64,000 nt of DNA, taken from Cryptomeria japonica. Its lineage: Eukaryota; Streptophyta; Pinopsida; Cupressales; Cupressaceae. This document shows, piece after piece, positions 60,250 through 64,000 of the stretch. The stretch lies in assembly GCF_030272615.1 (NCBI RefSeq), contig NC_081407.1, forward strand, positions 146,877,744-146,941,743. Reading direction: 5' to 3'. The number at the start of each line of letters is the position of its first letter. The stretch's first letter is position 1. The notes beneath the pieces were generated by a model, which worked only from the letters and a program-made list of their open reading frames with translations, was not told where the DNA came from and did no database searches. The translations under genes and the position numbers were made by a program.

Positions 60250-62040
60250 TATATTTTTTATAAATAAAGTAACGTTAACTAGGGCGTTGACCCTTTACAA
60301 AGCCAACAAGCTATTGAATTTAAACAGACCAAGTAGGGGTGCAAACCCCAAGCAAACCAGCCTATCAAACCTTCAACAACCCAACCCAAAGCAAGAGTGG
60401 GGAGAACCCAAAAATTGACGAAGGGGCGCTGGGGAAGGGGGATAGATTTTCCCTTCCCCCTATGACAAACAACCATCCAAGAAACACTATCATTAGGAAC
60501 ATTGAAAGAAAAATTAAGCGGGGAAGACCCTGCAGAGTCACTGCCAGACTGCTGCTACAGAACATGAGCAGACTGTTGTTGAAGAAGAACATAATTGCTA
60601 GGAAAAGAGAAAAACTAAGGAGCAGGAGTAGCGGATGTAGGAGCCAAGGGGATGAAAGAGCCTATAGCAGCAACAACATCAAGAAAGGCATCATCAACAG
60701 TAAGGGGTACCTCATCTCAAGTGGATACAATCAAGATAGAGTTAAAATAATTAATTGTCAAGTGATCTTCAGTAGCGTCCTTCTACCAGGTAGCAGTGCC
60801 TCTTTGGTGAGAGAGAGAAAGTTTGAAGCAAAGTGGCCCATTGAGAAGCACCTTTGGCAATGAAAGGGAAAGCCCTCATAATCTAGCAATTGAGCCCATG
60901 GCCTATCCCCAACCATAAGAACCACATCCTTGGGGAGGGCCAAAGATATGTCAACATCAATTAATAGGAGAGAAAAGGTAGAATGATCCATGGAGATCGT
61001 GACATCATCAACCTTCAAGAAGTTGCCAATGGAGTTACCGATGGCCTCAAATAAAGAAGGCTCCCAAAAATGGAGGGGAACATTGGGGAGATGGACCCAA
61101 ATTGGACAAATAGAGAGAGATTTAGTAAGTGGGTTAAAGGAAGAAGACAAGGGCTTAATAGAGAGAGAGTGATCCCCCCAAGACCACAACTTTCCCAGAA
61201 CCAAATCATGGTCAAGAGTAGAGATAAAAGAAGCAATGACAAAGCCTTTATCACAAGGGAAAAACTTAATTCCATGAGAAACTAAAGGCTTCCAAGAATC
61301 ACTCACCTAATGATGAAGGTCTGGAAGAGAAGGCCAAAACCCAACAAATCTGCAGACCAAAGCATTGCATTGGTAGAAATTGATATTCTCCACAACCTCC
61401 TAGCCATAGACCACAATAGCAGAAGTCTTGGCACAAGGAAGAGGAAAACCCCCCTTGGAAGAATGGGCAGCAAATCTGGCCACACGATCAAAGCTATGGT
61501 TCCCAACAAAAGAAGGTCTGGGCAGAGCATTAGCACTCGTAGGAGGGTCATTAGGAGCACCACCAATTTCAGGAGAGTCCCTATTAACCTGATCATCAGC
61601 AGCAGCAACAAGGGCATCCAAATCCAAAACTAGATCAAGGACACTAGTCATGGGGGAACTAGCACAAAAGCCCACCACCAGGGGAACATCGCACACAGAT
61701 CCATTATCAAAAAGGGGAGGGAAGGAAGCAATAAAGGGTGCAAAGAAGTAACCCTCACCACTACCCACAATAGCATCAACACCATTAGCAATTATACAAT
61801 TCGCAATGACAAGGTCACAGGAGCCATTTGAAAATGCCTGGGTGGGAGACATGACGAGAGTCGTTTTGACAGAAATCAGATTACTATCTAAATGATTTTT
61901 GCTTCCCATATTATTGTTATGTTATTTTATTTGTTATTTGTTAGTCCTCTAGGGTCCCTTAGTGGGGAATTATAGAATTTATGAGGGCCACATTATTAGG
62001 AGCTGACAAATGTGGTCGCAACTAAAGCTTATTCTTTGCA
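60250..62040 (-). mobile_element. LINE (L1-type) remnant with ORF1 only
   Basis: Minus-strand remnant holding an ORF1 (61909-60758). It is followed by a short tail with a plant-LINE-like 3' region: a GGGTTTGCACCCC word, then TGTTGGCTTTGTAAAGGG and a terminal AT-rich stretch near 60250. No reverse transcriptase or endonuclease ORF lies between them, so ORF2 was lost by internal deletion, or this is a non-autonomous form. Exact ends and target duplication are uncertain. Confidence 0.6.
60758..61909 (-). pseudogene. LINE ORF1 protein with DUF4283-like domain and CCHC knuckle
   Basis: ORF1 proteins of plant L1 elements bind element RNA. One frame runs from the Met at 61909 through a Ser/Pro/Ala-rich N-terminal 170 codons into a DUF4283-like region. 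Key blocks are NALVCRFVGFWPSLPDLH, then ICPIWVHLPNVPLHFWEPSL and FEAIGNSIGNFLKVDD. A CCHC_4-type knuckle follows near 60850: CQRCFSMGHFASNF, with the last Cys replaced by Phe. Two in-frame stops occur, one near 61400 and one near 61310. After 60758 the sequence lacks recognisable protein. The DUF4283-knuckle pair also occurs in some host genes, but decay and the 3' tail favour a LINE. Confidence 0.75.
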
Positions 62041-64000
62041 TAAAAAAATAAATAAAAGTACCTTTATAATTTCTCTTAATATTATCACATTACAATATTT
62101 CAAATACTATATCTATAAACCTTCACAATATTTTATAGATAAATTAAAAAAATAAATTAAAATGAAGTTTATTGCACCATTGTCAAGTGAGATCCTAATT
62201 TGATATATGACTTTGTAGAGGATTCCTACAAGAAGTTCTATTTCTCATTTATCTAATACATTTTCCCTAAACTATATATCATATTTTTGTTTTAAAACTA
62301 ACTTATATCTTCTTTATGGTCTATAACCAACTTCATCATTATCCTACTAAAGGGTAAACTCTTGTTCATTTGCAAGTAATAAGCAATTTCTTCAAGTATC
62401 AATAAAATAAAAATAAAGAGAAAACAAAATAAAATTAAAATTATTAATTTTTATTTATCAAATTTCCCATTCCTTAGAGTCACCCATACTCTCTTCATAT
62501 GTATGTCTAATAGCTAGTGATATATTTACTAGTGTAAGCGTAAATATTTGTCCCAGCTTTCCATTTTAAGCAAACCATTCAAATCAATATTTTGGGCCAA
62601 TATTTAATTTTATATCAATTATAGAAAGAAAATACTAACAATTGAAGAAAAAATTAAATTAATTATTTCTCAGATTTAATATGTAATTTAAAATATGATT
62701 TTTTTAAAATTTAAAAAATAATTTACTTATTTTTCTAAATATTTGTTAATAAATTAGTATTAAACTCTCTATAACATTTTTAATAAGTAATATTTTATTT
62801 AATATATAAATTAAGCTATAAATAAGATTAATTCATAATTAGTTAGACATGTGTAATATATTTTTATTTCTTTCTATCTACTTTACACAATGTTTTTGTA
62901 ATATATATTACTAATGCCTACAATGCACATATAAATTTTTTAACTTAGATTTATTATAATTGCGACACAAATCTTCCCATAACATATTAATTTTTTTATA
63001 TTAAAATCATAATTTTCTTTGTTAAAAAAAAAAATCGTCATTAAAGGTAGTACATTTTCTAAATTTTTTTTTGTTTTCTTAATTTTAACATGTCAAACAT
63101 TGGTTAAAACCTATGTTGATTAGAAATATAAAATAATTATGGTAATTAAATAAAATTATTAGAAATAATAGTTTTCATTAAGCTCATTTTGAGGGCCATA
63201 TTCATGAAAAATATTATGTCACTCACTTCAATTTATGTGAAAATGTGAATTTTGAATCAATATTTTTTGTCCAATTAAACTAAACAAATGTAGAATGGAT
63301 ACTTTATAGGTAGATTTTAGGAACCTTCAATTGAAGGGGCTTCTAATGAATGAATTTTTTTTAAAGATCCTTAATTATAAGGTCACTTTTATAAAGAACA
63401 AATACAATATTTCAACATTAAAAATGCAACCTTCCTTTGAATGAAGCAAAATGTTCATTAGAAGCCGTTCTAGGATTTTATAATTCAAATATTTTTTAAT
63501 TGACATCCAAGTGGTATAGGACATTATGCTTTGACCATTATTATTATTATTTTATTAAACATCCCATTACAAACAAACATGTTATGATATTATCTATCAA
63601 GGAGAGGTGATCATTGTGCATATGTCCAAACACATGACAACATTTACACCTAGAAACAATTTTTATTTTTTTTTCTAAAAAAAATGTTAGTACATCAAAG
63701 TCCATAATAATATATGACTATATACAATGTGTAAAGAAATCTATAGTAAAATGTGAAAAATGGTATGGTGTATGCCATGGTGTATATTATAATTTAAAGT
63801 TATAATCAATTTTAATCTAGGAGGACTCACCAAAAATGGCATATGTGGTAATCCTAGGACCACTCTCCTATCTACTGGTAGCTATTGTAACACAATAATA
63901 GATTGGGTACACTAGAATAGCTCTGAAATTCTTAGATTAAAGTGACACACATACTTCAACATTTAGATTAAACATTTACATTGGATTAAACACTTATGTG
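62041..64000. other. AT-rich terminal region, nothing supported
   Basis: Very AT-rich with long A and T runs and a short (ATT)n near 63538. No ORF of note, no paired repeat and no recognisable element end. Confidence 0.5.

Noticed and set aside
60250-62060. Similar 'ATAAATAAAGTA' and 'ATAAATAAAAGTA' words at the two sides of the LINE remnant as a target duplication
   Set aside because: The words are AT-rich and differ by an indel, and no poly(A) precedes the 3' copy. Chance is likely.
1-64000. CRISPR arrays, operons, phage or bacterial defence systems, rRNA and tRNA genes
   Set aside because: No regular repeat-spacer array, no Shine-Dalgarno-led gene clusters and no RNA gene structures were seen. 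The sequence is plant nuclear in character.

Overview
This window reads as nuclear DNA of a seed plant with a large, repeat-rich genome. A gymnosperm is plausible, but the sequence does not decide it. The sequence is AT-rich. I find no intact single-copy host gene, rRNA, tRNA, operon or CRISPR array. Almost everything recognisable is retrotransposon material, and several insertions sit inside one another. Four full-length LTR elements can be delimited to the base, because each has paired LTRs, a 5-bp target-site duplication (TSD), a primer-binding site (PBS) and a polypurine tract (PPT).

Layout. Bases 1-7.86 kb are mostly non-coding, with a (GA)41 microsatellite, a diverged tandem duplication and a candidate solo LTR between its two units. 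A decayed minus-strand gene (gene X, an RNase H domain plus coiled coil) spans 20.95-7.86 kb and is split by element A (8737-19385, minus strand, TSD CCTAG). A is a non-autonomous Ty3-type element with nearly identical LTRs and one 826-codon ORF in place of pol. Element B (22305-46651, plus strand, TSD GGCTC) is a Ty3/Tat-lineage element: gag, protease, G-patch, RT, two RNase H domains and integrase, plus an antisense ORF resembling the plant mobile domain (PMD) just before its 3' LTR. Element C (30847-38426, plus strand, TSD CTATG) sits inside B's RT gene. C is a Copia/Sirevirus-like non-autonomous element that has lost pol and carries a 1121-codon ORF of unknown function.

Element D (47720-60122, plus strand, TSD ATGTT) is a Copia element. 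Its leader is interrupted by element E (48856-55149, minus strand, TSD CTTTT), which belongs to the same family. The opposite orientations create a multi-kilobase inverted repeat. Bases 60.25-62.04 kb hold a minus-strand LINE remnant with ORF1 but no ORF2. The final 2 kb are AT-rich with no feature I can support.

How the parts relate. A and B share LTR ends (TGTAGACAC), a homologous 5' leader and a duplicated hairpin-like motif after their coding regions, so A probably depends on a B-like partner for mobility. D and E are close relatives. Premature stops are very often TAG where glutamine is expected, which fits methylation-driven C-to-T decay at CAG sites. The features most worth following are the two large pol-replacing ORFs (A and C), the antisense PMD ORF of B, and the D/E inverted repeat.
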